From Acidobacteriota bacterium (GTDB lineage Bacteria; Acidobacteriota; Thermoanaerobaculia; Multivoradales; J023): a DNA stretch of 64,000 nucleotides. The stretch covers positions 1 through 64,000 of the forward strand of contig JAJCXR010000045.1 in NCBI GenBank assembly GCA_029263315.1, in the 5' to 3' direction. The first letter of the stretch is position 1. Each line of letters begins with the position of its first letter. Of this stretch, positions 8,315-17,462 are shown in pieces. The notes under the pieces are model-generated. The model saw only the letters and a list, made by a program, of their open reading frames with translations. It made no database searches and was not told the origin of the DNA. The position numbers and the translations under genes were made by a program.

Positions 8315-8388
8315 TGGTTCCGGGACTAGGATTCGAACCTAGATAAGCAGCTCCAAAGGCTGCCGTCCTGCCATTAGACGATCCCGGA
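8315..8388 (-). tRNA. tRNA-Gln (anticodon TTG)
   Basis: The minus strand folds into a full cloverleaf. The acceptor stem is TCCGGGA/TCCCGGA, the D stem GTC/GAC, and the anticodon stem GCAGC/GCTGC encloses the loop CTTTGGA with anticodon TTG. The T stem is CTAGG/CCTAG around TTCGAAT, followed by discriminator A and an encoded CCA. A U1-A72 pair is usual for bacterial tRNA-Gln. It is the integration target of the neighbouring element, which left the tRNA intact. Confidence 0.95.
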
Positions 8389-8510
8389 ACAAGGCTATGG
8401 CTGCTGCGGCGCTGCTCGCCGCGGCGGCCCAATGGTAATGCAAATGGGCTTTGGGGTAAATGGCCGGAATGAAGGAATTTCACTCCGGCTTCATTTGGAC
8501 CCTGGGCCGG

Positions 8511-11500
8511 CTAGTCGCTGCTGCCACCCTTGTCGTCGTTGCCTCCCCACCACTGCCAGCGAAGGCTTTGGGTGGAGCTTCCGGTGCGCCGGGGTGGGGG
8601 CGAACCGGGGTTGTGGGCACCGGGTAGTTTCTCGGGCAGGATGATGTCGCCTTTGGTGATGTCGGGCGGTGTGGTCAGTTTGCCGTCACCGCTGGCACGG
8701 CGTCGTCTGCCACCGGTGCGACGGCGACCACCTTTGGCCGGATCGCCGTTGGCATCTCGGGGAACCCCTAGGGTGGTTGCGGTGTGGGTCTCGGCACCCC
8801 TGCGATTTCCGATGTTGTCGTCGACCTCGCCCCTGGCACCACGCCGTCGTCCGCGGCTGTCGCCACCGGAGCTGTCGGTGGTTTGGCCGGACTCACCACC
8901 GGTGCTGCGACGTTGGTTGTCGCTGCGACGTCGGCGTTGGCGAGGTGGCCTATCGGAGCTCTGGTCTTCGGTATTATTTCCCCGCTCGTTGGAGCGGGAG
9001 CGCCGGAGAGCAGGGCTCGGGGAGCTTTCGCCTTTGGCCGTCGAACGCTGTCTCTGGCGGACCGGCTTGTCGCCGTTGTCCGCGTCACCCTCAGCGGCCT
9101 TGGTGGATCTCCGTCTGCGCGGCGCTGGCTTATCAGCGCCCGTGGCGTCACCGTCGGCGGCTTTGGCGGATCGCCGCTTGCGGGGTGCCGGCTTGTCGCC
9201 GTTGTCTGTCTCACTTTCGGCGGCCTTGGTGGATCGCCGTCGGCGGGGCGCCGGTTTGTCGCCATCGGCCGCATCACTGTCGGTCGCTTTGGCGGACCGA
9301 CGCTTGCGGGGCGCCGGCTTGTCGCCGTCGGCTGCGTCACTGTCGGCGGGTTTGGCGGATCGCCGCTTGCGGGGCGCCGATTTGTCGCCATCGGCTGCGT
9401 CACTGTCGGCGGCTTTGGCGGATCGCCGCTTGCGAGGGGCCGGCTTGTCGCCGTCGTCGGCGTCGCTGTCGGCAGCCTTGGTGGAGCGTCGTTTGCGAGG
9501 CGCCGGCTTATCGTCATCGTCGGCCTTGGTGGACCTTACCCGCTTGGGTGCTGAGGTTTCCTCGGCCTGGACGGTGGATTCAAGAGCGTCAGCCTGTGGG
9601 CTATCGCTCACCCCGTCACCGCCGCCGGCGGAGGGACGGCGCCGGCGTCGCCGCCGAGTGCGGGTTGGACGTGCCGGGGCTTTGTCGTCGTCATTTGCCT
9701 CTGGTTTTGCCTGGCGATCGCCGTCCACGTCATCAGCCCGTAATGAGACTTCTTCCAGCTCTTCGGCGCGTGCGAAACGGCCGCGGGGACGGTCATCGAG
9801 GGGTACCTCGTTGGTCTCGGGGCTCGTTGTCTGTTGTTCTTCGCCTGCGGTGCCGCGGGAACGGCCGGGACGACGACGGCGGCGACGCCGGCGGGTCCTA
9901 GTGCGTTCGGACTCATCATCGCTGGCATCGTCGTTGCGGCTGTCTTCGGTGACCTTGGCTTCGGCTGCTGCCAGCTCGCCTTGGGAGTCGCTCTGCTCCT
10001 CGGAGCGGGAGCGGCCGGGGCGACGGCGACGGCGGCGGCGGCGCGAGGTCGACTCCTCGGACTCTTGGTCTTCGTCGTCCTCATCGACGGCGCTTCGGCG
10101 ACCGCGGCTGGTGGGCATGGTGAGGTCGGTGGCGGTGAGGGCGGGCAGACTGCGGCCGGCGGAGGAGACCCCTTCTTCCCGTTGATGGAAGTCGAGGCGC
10201 TCTTCGAGGCGGGCAAATCCGGGCGCCGAGATGATTTCGATCGCCAGGTCGAGCTCGGATTCGAGCTGCGCCAGCCGTGGCCGGTAATGATTCTGCAGGG
10301 TGTCGGCGATTTCGGGGTGCAGGGCGATGGTCACCCGGTCGACCAATCCGGTGGCCACCCGCGATTCGATGCGTCCCAAGAGATTGAGGGCTGCGAATTC
10401 GCCGCTGGCGATGGTGCCGACGCCGTCGCAGGTGGGGCAGGGGCGATGGGTGCGCAAGCGAATGGCTTGTTTGATGCGCTGGCGGTTGATCTCCAGCAGG
10501 CCATTGGACGAGATGCGGCCCACGGAGTAGCGCGCTTTGTCGTCTTTCATCGAGTCACGCATCTCTTTTTCCAGCTTGTGCTGGTGCTTGCGCAAGCGCA
10601 TGTCGATGAAGTCCACCACCACCAGGCCGCCGATATCCCGCAACCGGAGCTGGCGGGCAACCTCTTGGGCCGCTTCCAGATTGGTGTTGAGGATCGACTC
10701 GTCGTGGTTGTTGTTGCGCGTCGCCCGACCGGAGTTGACGTCGATGGCGGTCAGGGCTTCGGTATTGTCGATCACCAGGTAGCCACCGCTGGGCAGCGGC
10801 GCTTGGCGTTCGTAAATGCGGTCGATCTGGGTCTCCAGACGATAGCGACTGAACACCGGCAAACGCTCGTTGTAGAGCGACAGGTTGATCTTGGAACGGG
10901 GCATGAACGTAGCCATGTAGTCGGCCACCTGCTGGTGCACCTCGGGCTCGTCGACGACGACCTCGCTGATCGACTTGTCGAGGTAGTCGCGCAGCGCTTG
11001 CACCACCAGGTTTTGGTCACTGTAGAGAAAGCTGGGGCCGCGGCCCTTGCCGATCTCGGTCTTGATTTTTTTCCACAAACGCACCAGGGCGCTGAGGTCG
11101 CGGTTGAGGGTGGTCTGGTTTTGCTCCAGGCCGTTGGTGCGAACGATGACGCCGTTGCCTTCGGGCAAGCTCAGCTTCTTGAGCCGCTCGCGAACTTTTT
11201 TGCGGGCGTCGTCGTCCTCGGCTTTGCGGGAAATACCGCGCACGCTGTCGAAGGGGGTGAAGACTAGGTAACGTCCGGCCAGGGCGACGCTGGTGGTGAG
11301 GGCTGGGCCCTTTTGGCCGACGCCGTCCTTGGTGACTTGGACGACGATGGTTTTGCCCTTCTCGAGGACTTGGTCGATGCGCGGTCGACGTGCGTCCTTG
11401 GGGGGCTGCTTGTGGTAGGCGGATTCGGAGACATCGGCCACCGGCAGAAAGCCGTGGCGCTCTTCACCGATGTCGATGAAGGCAGCGTTGAGACTGGGCT

Positions 11501-11651
11501 GGATATTGGCGACGACGCCGCGATAAATATTGCCTCGGCAAAGGTCGCGGTCAGCGACTTCGACTTGGTAGTCCCGCAGAATGCCATCGGCGATGATGGC
11601 GACCCGCACCTGTTGGGCGCGTTGGGCATTGATCAGCATTTTGGTAGACAA
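8511..11651 (-). CDS. rng: Ribonuclease E/G with a long repetitive charged C-terminal tail
   Basis: Endoribonuclease for rRNA maturation and mRNA decay. The N-terminal half is standard: an S1-interrupted domain from MLINAQRAQQVRVAI, the DNase-I-like part with VVVDFIDMR, and the CPTCDGVG zinc-link cysteines. From about residue 540 the protein is unlike typical RNase G: two Arg-rich blocks of eight arginines ending in PGRSR, then about seven 21-residue repeats of the KPAPRKRRSAKAADSDAADGD type with alternating basic and acidic parts. Such disordered tails in RNase E carry RNA- and partner-binding sites. I place the start at TTG 11651 (MSTKMLINAQ) because GAGG lies at the right distance; ATG 11639 is the alternative. 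It does not belong to the element. Confidence 0.9.
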   Translation of the reverse strand: MSTKMLINAQRAQQVRVAIIADGILRDYQVEVADRDLCRGNIYRGVVANIQPSLNAAFIDIGEERHGFLPVADVSESAYHKQPPKDARRPRIDQVLEKGKTIVVQVTKDGVGQKGPALTTSVALAGRYLVFTPFDSVRGISRKAEDDDARKKVRERLKKLSLPEGNGVIVRTNGLEQNQTTLNRDLSALVRLWKKIKTEIGKGRGPSFLYSDQNLVVQALRDYLDKSISEVVVDEPEVHQQVADYMATFMPRSKINLSLYNERLPVFSRYRLETQIDRIYERQAPLPSGGYLVIDNTEALTAIDVNSGRATRNNNHDESILNTNLEAAQEVARQLRLRDIGGLVVVDFIDMRLRKHQHKLEKEMRDSMKDDKARYSVGRISSNGLLEINRQRIKQAIRLRTHRPCPTCDGVGTIASGEFAALNLLGRIESRVATGLVDRVTIALHPEIADTLQNHYRPRLAQLESELDLAIEIISAPGFARLEERLDFHQREEGVSSAGRSLPALTATDLTMPTSRGRRSAVDEDDEDQESEESTSRRRRRRRRPGRSRSEEQSDSQGELAAAEAKVTEDSRNDDASDDESERTRTRRRRRRRRPGRSRGTAGEEQQTTSPETNEVPLDDRPRGRFARAEELEEVSLRADDVDGDRQAKPEANDDDKAPARPTRTRRRRRRRPSAGGGDGVSDSPQADALESTVQAEETSAPKRVRSTKADDDDKPAPRKRRSTKAADSDADDGDKPAPRKRRSAKAADSDAADGDKSAPRKRRSAKPADSDAADGDKPAPRKRRSAKATDSDAADGDKPAPRRRRSTKAAESETDNGDKPAPRKRRSAKAADGDATGADKPAPRRRRSTKAAEGDADNGDKPVRQRQRSTAKGESSPSPALRRSRSNERGNNTEDQSSDRPPRQRRRRSDNQRRSTGGESGQTTDSSGGDSRGRRRGARGEVDDNIGNRRGAETHTATTLGVPRDANGDPAKGGRRRTGGRRRRASGDGKLTTPPDITKGDIILPEKLPGAHNPGSPPPRRTGSSTQSLRWQWWGGNDDKGGSSD
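9060..9520. repeat. rng: 63-base tandem repeats in the RNase E/G tail
   Basis: About seven imperfect 63-base units encode the 21-residue repeats of the RNase tail. Units differ by synonymous and conservative changes, so this is an aged, protein-level repeat kept in frame rather than a fresh expansion. Confidence 0.8.
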
Positions 11652-12094
11652 AAGGGTACCTCTGAATGGCTCTTTGCCTGCCCGACGGGCAAGGCTCAGG
11701 GCCTGGGTTGGGGGGCAGTCTGTGAAGCCTCGAACCGAAGGTTGCTGAGCCGAAGACGGAGGGGCGGGGAATTCCCCGGGGTGCCTCGTCTTGGGGCAGC
11801 AGGCCACGAGGCCATGCGACGCCTGACACTTGGGCACGGGATGGACCGTGCGCGAAGGGGCATCGAGGCCGTGGCTGCGGATTCGACCGCGGAACAGATC
11901 CCTGTGTATCCGGCGCTCCAGCCGACCAAGGGGTCGGCGAGTCGAACCGGACGGGGGCAGGGAGCGCTGCCATCGGTGGGGCTGAGCTCACAGAACTACC
12001 AACAATTGAACATTCCTGACTTCAAGGCTAGTTTCGTTTCGATCGAGAACGGGTTGCCCGCACCGGAGCCCGGGCAACGACGCCTATCAGGCTG
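11652..12094. other. Gap between RNase and E1 genes
   Basis: I see no gene here. On the E1 side there is an inverted repeat, GTTGCCCG/CGGGCAAC with a 10-base loop (12054-12079), 16 bases beyond the E1 stop and possibly its terminator, though no T run follows. The rest should contain the promoter and leader of the RNase gene; RNase E genes often have long leaders used for autoregulation. Confidence 0.45.
12054..12079 (-). terminator. Hairpin downstream of the E1 gene
   Basis: GTTGCCCG and CGGGCAAC are complementary arms 16 bases past the end of the dehydrogenase gene. There is no poly-T, so this may be a transcript-stabilising hairpin instead of a true intrinsic terminator. Confidence 0.4.
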
Positions 12095-14515
12095 TTATGC
12101 ACGGTAGAAAATCGGGAAACGTTGGGGATCGGCTTCGTACATCATCTCGTAGACTGCGTCGAAGACATCCTCGACGGAGGGTTTCGAGTAGTAGTCGCCG
12201 TCAGAGCCAAAGGGCGGCCGATGGGGCTGAGCGCTGAGGGTCTTGGGCGGCGAGTCGAGCCAGTGAAATCCCTGCTGCTTCTCGAGGACCTCCTGCATCA
12301 TGTAGGCGGTGGCGCCGCCGGGCACATCTTCGTCAAGGAAGAGGATCCGGTTCGTCTTTTTCAGGGACTCACCGAGAATGCCGGGGCGATCAAAGGGCAG
12401 GAGGGTCTGGACGTCGACGATCTCGACATCGATTCCCACCTGCGACAAACTTTCTGCCGCCTCGAGGGCGATGCGGCAGCATGCACCGTAGGTCACCAAA
12501 GTGACATCGGCGCCGGGTCGGAGGATCTCCGGCACCCCGAGGGGAACCGTCATCTCTCCGATATTCGAAGGCAGTTTTTCTTTCAGGCGATAGCCGTTGA
12601 GCACTTCGACGACGATAGCGCTGTCGTCGGAGCGCAGGAGCGTGTTGTAGAAACCGGCGGCCTGGGTCATGTTGCGGGGCACACAGAGGTAAACGCCGCG
12701 GACATTGTTGAGGATGCCGGCCATCGGTGAGCCGCTGTGCCACACGCCTTCCAGGCGGTGGCCTCGGGTCCGCACGATGACCGGTGCCTTCTGGCCGCCG
12801 TAGGTACGGTAGCGCAGGGTGGCCAGGTCATCGGAAATGATCTGTAGGGCATAGAGCAAGTAGTCGAGGTACTGGATCTCGGCGATCGGTCGCAGGCCGC
12901 GCATCGCCATGCCGATGGCCTGGCCCAAAATGGTGCACTCGCGAATCCCGGTATCGCTGACCCGCAGCTCTCCATACTTCTCTTGCAAGCCGATGAAACC
13001 TTGGTTGACGTCCCCAAGCTTGCCGACATCCTCACCGAAGGCGATGACTTGGGGCATGCGGCCCAGGGCGTCATCGAAACATCGGTTGAGGATCTCGAAA
13101 CCATTCAGGGTCGGGGCGTCGTCCTCGTAGTGGGGTGCAATGGCCTCGATGCCGAGGGCGGCATCCGGCCCTGCGCTGTGCAGAAAGGTGCTGTAGCGCT
13201 GGTAGTTGCGGGCCTTTTCGTCCTTCACCCAGGCCATCAGCTCGGCCCGCTGGTCTTGCGGTGCCTGGCGGGTCAAGAGCAGGGCTTGGCGGGCGGCCAC
13301 CATCAGGTGGCGGCGCACGGGGGAGGGTTGCCGGCGCAGCTGTTGGCTCAGCTTGCTGAGCGCTTCGGCCTGTGGCGCTCTCTCGGCCAGACGCTCGATG
13401 AGGGTTGCCAAGTGACTGAGCTCGGAGCGGATCGGCTCTATGAATTGCTCCCAAGCGGTCTTCTGCGCCTGACGAACCCGCTGCTTGGCGGCGTACTCGA
13501 TGGCCTCTAGCTCGTCGTCCGTGGCGTGCTCCTGCTCGATGAGCCATTGCCGCATTTTGCTCAAGCAGTCGAAGTCCTCTTCGAACTTCAGCCGTTCTGG
13601 GGACTTATAGCGTTCGTGACTACCGGAGGTGGAATGGCCCTGGGGCTGGGTCACCTCGTTGACATGGACGATGGCCGGCACGTGGCTACGTCGAATTTCT
13701 TCGCAGGCCAGCATGTAAGTGTGGCAGAGCCCCGGATAGTCCCATCCCTTGACGGTGTACAAGTCGAAGCCGCTGTCGTCGTCGTCTTGGCGCTGGAAAC
13801 CGGACAGGATCTCCGAAAGATCGCCCTTGGTAATTTGATACTCGTTGGGGACCGAGATGCCGTAGCCGTCATCCCAGATGGACATCATGACCGGTGCTTC
13901 GAGCACCCCGATGGCATTGATCGCTTCCCAAAACATGCCCTCGGCGCAGGAGGCATTGCCGATGGTGCCGAAGGCAATTTCATTGCCCCGGTCGGAGAAT
14001 TGGTCGCAATCCGCCAGCTCCGGCAGGTGGCGATAGAGCTTGGAAGCGTATGCCAGGCCCACCAGACGGGGCATTTGGGAGCCGGTGGGGGAGGAGTCGG
14101 CGGCGCTGACGCGAAGCTGGGCAAGGTTCTTGAACTCGCCGTCGTCGTCGAGGGTGCGGGTGGCGAAGTGGGCGTTCATCTGGCGACCGGCGGAGGCCGG
14201 CTCGAGCTCGACATCGGGGGTGGCGTAGAGTTGGGCGAAGAGCTCCTCCAGAGTGGTCATGCCCGCCGCCAACATGAAGGTCTGATCGCGGTAGTAGCCG
14301 GAACGAATGTCGCCGGGCCGAAAGGCTTTGGCCATGGCGATCTGCGGCAACTCTTTGCCGTCGCCGAAGATACCGAACTTGGCCTTGCCGGTGAGCACCT
14401 CGCGCCGTCCCAAGAGGCTGGCTTGACGGCTCTCGCAGGCGATGCGGTAGTCGTTGAGGGCCTCTTCCTGGCTCACCGACATCGGGACGATTTCTTGGGT
14501 GACTTTACTTTCCAT
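12095..14515 (-). CDS. Fused alpha-beta E1 component of a 2-oxoacid dehydrogenase
   Basis: This 806-residue protein joins both subunits of thiamine-diphosphate-dependent E1. Residues about 1-440 are the alpha part, with a thiamine-binding GNASCAEGMFWEAINA segment and DDGYGIS. Residues from about 470 are the beta part, with FGEDVGKLGDVNQGF, SDTGIRECTILGQAIGMA and the C-terminal transketolase domain (LVTYGACCRIALEAAE). It decarboxylates pyruvate or a branched-chain 2-oxoacid and passes the acyl group to a lipoyl E2. The sequence looks most like branched-chain-type E1, but substrate cannot be fixed. E2 and E3 are not adjacent. ATG 14515 gives MESKVTQEIV; an inner ATG at 14482 is also possible. 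Confidence 0.88.
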   Translation of the reverse strand: MESKVTQEIVPMSVSQEEALNDYRIACESRQASLLGRREVLTGKAKFGIFGDGKELPQIAMAKAFRPGDIRSGYYRDQTFMLAAGMTTLEELFAQLYATPDVELEPASAGRQMNAHFATRTLDDDGEFKNLAQLRVSAADSSPTGSQMPRLVGLAYASKLYRHLPELADCDQFSDRGNEIAFGTIGNASCAEGMFWEAINAIGVLEAPVMMSIWDDGYGISVPNEYQITKGDLSEILSGFQRQDDDDSGFDLYTVKGWDYPGLCHTYMLACEEIRRSHVPAIVHVNEVTQPQGHSTSGSHERYKSPERLKFEEDFDCLSKMRQWLIEQEHATDDELEAIEYAAKQRVRQAQKTAWEQFIEPIRSELSHLATLIERLAERAPQAEALSKLSQQLRRQPSPVRRHLMVAARQALLLTRQAPQDQRAELMAWVKDEKARNYQRYSTFLHSAGPDAALGIEAIAPHYEDDAPTLNGFEILNRCFDDALGRMPQVIAFGEDVGKLGDVNQGFIGLQEKYGELRVSDTGIRECTILGQAIGMAMRGLRPIAEIQYLDYLLYALQIISDDLATLRYRTYGGQKAPVIVRTRGHRLEGVWHSGSPMAGILNNVRGVYLCVPRNMTQAAGFYNTLLRSDDSAIVVEVLNGYRLKEKLPSNIGEMTVPLGVPEILRPGADVTLVTYGACCRIALEAAESLSQVGIDVEIVDVQTLLPFDRPGILGESLKKTNRILFLDEDVPGGATAYMMQEVLEKQQGFHWLDSPPKTLSAQPHRPPFGSDGDYYSKPSVEDVFDAVYEMMYEADPQRFPIFYRA

Positions 14516-14951
14516 GGCTTCCCGGACGTATGTTTACAGACCGACCTGGGACGTTGGGACATCCGATCGGGATCGATACAACGAAGAATGACAATGACGT
14601 GAAGCGGGTTTCTGGCCCTTCGGGCGACCCGATCACGGACCGCAGGGCCGTGGAGCTCGAGGATTCCGATCGAGCTCGGAATCACTGCTGGTTCGGTGGA
14701 GCCACTCGTTTCGGGGCTCGGGAGCCGATGCCGAAACATTTCGCCATATGGGCTCGACACCATCCAGGGCATCAGCGGTTTGTTCGAGGCGTCGCCGTGG
14801 CGGGCTGGGCAGGGCGGGAATCGAATTCGCGGACCTGGATCGCCAACCCGGCGGCAGCGGCATCGTAGCAGACTGTGTCGTCAGTGGAAACCTCCGCCAT
14901 TGCGAGGGGCCCCCTTTCCTGTCATCCTTGGGCGCCAACAGGAGGATATTG
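14516..14951. other. Divergent promoter region of E1 and adenosine deaminase
   Basis: A 436-base gap between two divergently transcribed genes. It should hold promoters for both, but I cannot single out convincing hexamers. Around 14815-14840 the minus strand reads GAATTCGATTCCCGCC, which resembles a tRNA T-arm; no cloverleaf can be built around it. Confidence 0.45.
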
Positions 14952-16172
14952 ATGACCGAAACCAATTATTCGGAAGCCTTCCTGAAGGCTATTCCAAAAA
15001 CCGACCTACACGTTCACTTGGACGGCTCGCTGCGTTTGCCGACCTTGATCGAGCTGGCCAAGCGGCATGGTGTTCAACTGCCGTCCGAGACCCCTGAGGG
15101 CCTGCTCGAGCTGGTCTTCAAGGAGCAGTATCGGGACCTACCGGACTACCTGCACGGTTTTGCCTATACCTCGCCGGTGCTCTGCGACCCCGAGGCTTTG
15201 GAGCAAGTCGCCTACGAGCTGGGTGAGGATTGCTTGGCCGAGGGGGTGCGCTACATCGAGGTCCGGTTTGCCCCGCAGCTGCACGTGCGGCAAGGCTTCG
15301 ACATCGGCCAGGTATTGGCGGCGGTGGACCGGGGGCTCGATCGAGTGCGGCAGGACCACGAGACCTCGGCGGCGGTCAAGGAACGGGGCGAGCCGCCGTT
15401 CCGTTACGGCCTCATCGCTTGTGCCATGCGGATGTTCACCGGTGGTTTTGCGCCGTATTTCAAGAATTTGTTGCAGTCCTTGGACCGTTGGCCGGCCAAA
15501 GAAGTCTATGGCGTGGCTTCCCTCTCCTTGGCTCGCTCGGTGGTGGAGGCGCGGGATCGTCTAGGCCTACCGCTGGTGGGTTTTGATCTGGCCGGGGCCG
15601 AAGCCGGGCATCCGGCGTCGGATCACGAGCAGGCGTTTACCTTCGCCAAACACAATTTCTTGAAAACAACCGTGCATGCCGGTGAGGCCTATGGGCCGGA
15701 GAGCATCTTCCAGGCCATCACCAAGCTCAATGCCGATCGCATCGGCCACGGAACCCATCTGTACTCCGCTGAGCTGGTACAGGACGGGGACCCGGATCGC
15801 TACATCCGGAATTTGATCGAGTACGTCGCCGATCGACGCATCACCCTCGAGGTTTGCGTGACCTCGAACCTGCAGACCATGCCGGAGCTGCGACGGGTGG
15901 AGAATCATCCCTTTGGTCGCATGCTGCGAGACAAGCTCTCGGTCACTCTGTGCACGGACAACCGGTTGGTTTCGCGGACTTCCGTGACCCAGGAGATCAG
16001 TAAGGCCTGCAAGGCTTTCAAAGTGACTCCAAAAGAGCTGCGCAACCTCACGTTCCATGGTTTCAAACGCAGCTTCTTTCCCGATACGTATCGGGAGAAG
16101 CGGATCTATGTGCGTCAGATCATCGACTACTACGATGCCGTAGCCTCGCGCTTCGGGATTGAAGGGGAATGA
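14952..16172 (+). CDS. add: Adenosine deaminase family protein
   Basis: Zinc-dependent amidohydrolase converting adenosine (or a related purine) to inosine and ammonia in the cytosol. The 406-residue protein has the metal-binding KTDLHVHLDGSL at residues about 16-27, HAGEAYGPESI with the active-site His and Glu, RIGHGTHL, and a late TDN where the final metal Asp is expected. Between residues 50 and 200 it differs from the enterobacterial enzyme, so adenine deaminase or another nucleoside deaminase is possible. ATG 14952 is preceded by a strong GGAGGAT; longer in-frame starts lack a site. A clear terminator follows. Confidence 0.85.
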   Translation: MTETNYSEAFLKAIPKTDLHVHLDGSLRLPTLIELAKRHGVQLPSETPEGLLELVFKEQYRDLPDYLHGFAYTSPVLCDPEALEQVAYELGEDCLAEGVRYIEVRFAPQLHVRQGFDIGQVLAAVDRGLDRVRQDHETSAAVKERGEPPFRYGLIACAMRMFTGGFAPYFKNLLQSLDRWPAKEVYGVASLSLARSVVEARDRLGLPLVGFDLAGAEAGHPASDHEQAFTFAKHNFLKTTVHAGEAYGPESIFQAITKLNADRIGHGTHLYSAELVQDGDPDRYIRNLIEYVADRRITLEVCVTSNLQTMPELRRVENHPFGRMLRDKLSVTLCTDNRLVSRTSVTQEISKACKAFKVTPKELRNLTFHGFKRSFFPDTYREKRIYVRQIIDYYDAVASRFGIEGE

Positions 16173-16198
16173 CTTCCCCTCACCCCTACTGAACGAAA

Positions 16199-16228
16199 AA
16201 TCCCTGGACGAAGAGTCGTCCAGGGATT
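16199..16228. terminator. Strong bidirectional terminator
   Basis: AATCCCTGGACGA and TCGTCCAGGGATT are perfect 13-base arms with an AGAG loop, placed between two convergent genes. On the minus strand the stem is followed by TTTCGTT, a fair U tract; on the plus strand only CTCCC follows. It should end transcription of the downstream-facing genes on both sides. Confidence 0.85.
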
Positions 16229-16254
16229 CTCCCTGCATCTAGCCAGCGGTTGCT

Positions 16255-17115
16255 TCAGCGCCCGACAAAGGTGCCTGCCCAGGTGCCTTCCCATTTCGCT
16301 TGCGGGCTATGGCCGTAACGCCACACGGCGCTGAATCGTCCGTTGAGGAAGCGCATCTGGATGTCACCGGCATCGTTGGGTGCGCGGTAGGTCGGCGCTT
16401 GCTTCCAAACACCGTGCACCATCTTGCCGTCGAAGGTGCCCTCGATTTGACCCTGCTGGTGGGTATAGGTGCCCCAAACCCGCTGACCGTCCTGGTTGAG
16501 GACCATGTCGCCAAACTCAGTGGTGTACCGGCCGCCGATGAAGGGCAGGTTGCCTGAGTTGTTGTAGCCTGGGTCGTTCTGGCCACCGCCGTACCCCGGG
16601 CTACCTTGATTGCCGTAGCTCCCTTGATTCTGTTGGGCGCCCTGCACTTGCACAGTCAGCACACCGGAGCGGCAGCCCCGCGGAATCTGTGGGAAGACGG
16701 AGCCGTTGTTGGAACCCGTGATGCGGAATCCGATGGTCGTCGAGCCGGGCCGCATGGCCTGGAAGGTCACTTTGCCTCGCTGCTCCTGTTGGGGTTGCTG
16801 CAGGTTGAGGCGAAAGTGCTGGCGCACCTTGTTGGGGCTGTCCCCTTGATAACCGAAGTCGGAGGGATGACCGTACTGGGCCGACAGGGTGTAGGGGTCC
16901 GGGCTATTGCTGCGCCAGTAGACGCGGACGTGGCCCTCTTGGTTAGCCTGCACGACCATCGGTTGGAAACCGAGGGAGCTTTGTTCGTAGTTTCCTTGGG
17001 TGACGCGGAAAATCAGCCCGTCGCAGCTCTGAGCTTGGAGCGGGGTGACGGTCAGGGCGGCGAGCACTAGGGAGCAAAAAGCGACGGCAGGCACCGTCCA
17101 CTGAAATTTCTTCAT
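16255..17115 (-). CDS. Secreted protein of unknown function
   Basis: The 286-residue protein starts with a signal peptide (MKKFQWTVPAVAFCSLVL ... LQAQS, cleavage near residue 29). The N-terminal domain (about 30-155) seems beta-rich, with two cysteines (in QSCDG and RGCRS) that may form a disulfide. A Gln/Gly/Asn-rich flexible linker follows (about 157-190). The C-terminal domain of about 95 residues has repeated aromatic-Gly motifs such as GRYTTEFGDMVL and GTYTHQQGQIEGTFDG, like the beta-hairpin repeats of some lipid- or wall-associated proteins. I know no named family. It is a single gene with its own terminator. Confidence 0.7.
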   Translation of the reverse strand: MKKFQWTVPAVAFCSLVLAALTVTPLQAQSCDGLIFRVTQGNYEQSSLGFQPMVVQANQEGHVRVYWRSNSPDPYTLSAQYGHPSDFGYQGDSPNKVRQHFRLNLQQPQQEQRGKVTFQAMRPGSTTIGFRITGSNNGSVFPQIPRGCRSGVLTVQVQGAQQNQGSYGNQGSPGYGGGQNDPGYNNSGNLPFIGGRYTTEFGDMVLNQDGQRVWGTYTHQQGQIEGTFDGKMVHGVWKQAPTYRAPNDAGDIQMRFLNGRFSAVWRYGHSPQAKWEGTWAGTFVGR

Positions 17116-17462
17116 GATCTCTCCTCTGTATCGAAGGTGAACGACTCGGAATCATAACACCCGTTGGCGGTAGTTTTTGTCGGCTGCGGTTTCCGTCGAC
17201 GGTGGGTTGGACCGTGGTTTCGCCGAGCCGCAGCAGCCTGGGCTGCTGATGGTTTGAGGCTAGGGGACGAGCTGCATCGACGGTCGATGGCGTCGCCCAC
17301 TTCTTAACTATTACTTATGCACGGAGCATGCCAATGTCGCGGAGTGGACTGTCGGCTTTGTTAGGTGCCCTTACCGTGGCCGTGGTGCACGTCGGGTTGC
17401 CGCTGACGGACCCGACGGGATACAGTCGCCAACGGCGGAATTCCCTGCCTGCGGAGAGTGTC
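17116..17462. other. Divergent upstream region, no gene
   Basis: 347 bases between a minus-strand secreted-protein gene and yhbY. The stretch around 17300-17320 (TTAACTATTACTTATGC) is AT-rich against a GC-rich background and is the likely site of the yhbY promoter. No RNA gene is recognised. Confidence 0.4.

Larger units (their letters stand above)
1..8317 (-). mobile_element. Right end of an integrative element inserted at tRNA-Gln
   Basis: A tyrosine integrase gene lies next to the 3' end of a tRNA-Gln gene. It is followed leftward, all on the minus strand, by a Cro/CI-like regulator, two AlpA-like regulators, a primase-helicase, a ParB-like protein and a Mom-like DNA-modification protein. 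This layout is typical of P4-like or PICI-like satellites and small prophages. The left boundary lies outside the window, so size and structural genes are unknown. The right boundary is taken as the tRNA 3' end; the exact attachment core cannot be set without the other junction. Confidence 0.8.

Noticed and set aside
9060..9520. CRISPR-like array
   Set aside because: The 63-base units have no spacers and stay in one reading frame; it is a protein repeat.
8530..10185. Long plus-strand frames opposite the RNase E/G tail
   Set aside because: They are shadows of the GC-rich repeat coding on the minus strand; composition is Ser/Arg/Leu repeats without any domain.
14800..14870. tRNA-like T-arm on the minus strand between E1 and adenosine deaminase genes
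   Set aside because: Only GAATTCGATTCCCGCC fits; the T stem is mispaired and no D arm, anticodon stem or acceptor stem can be built.
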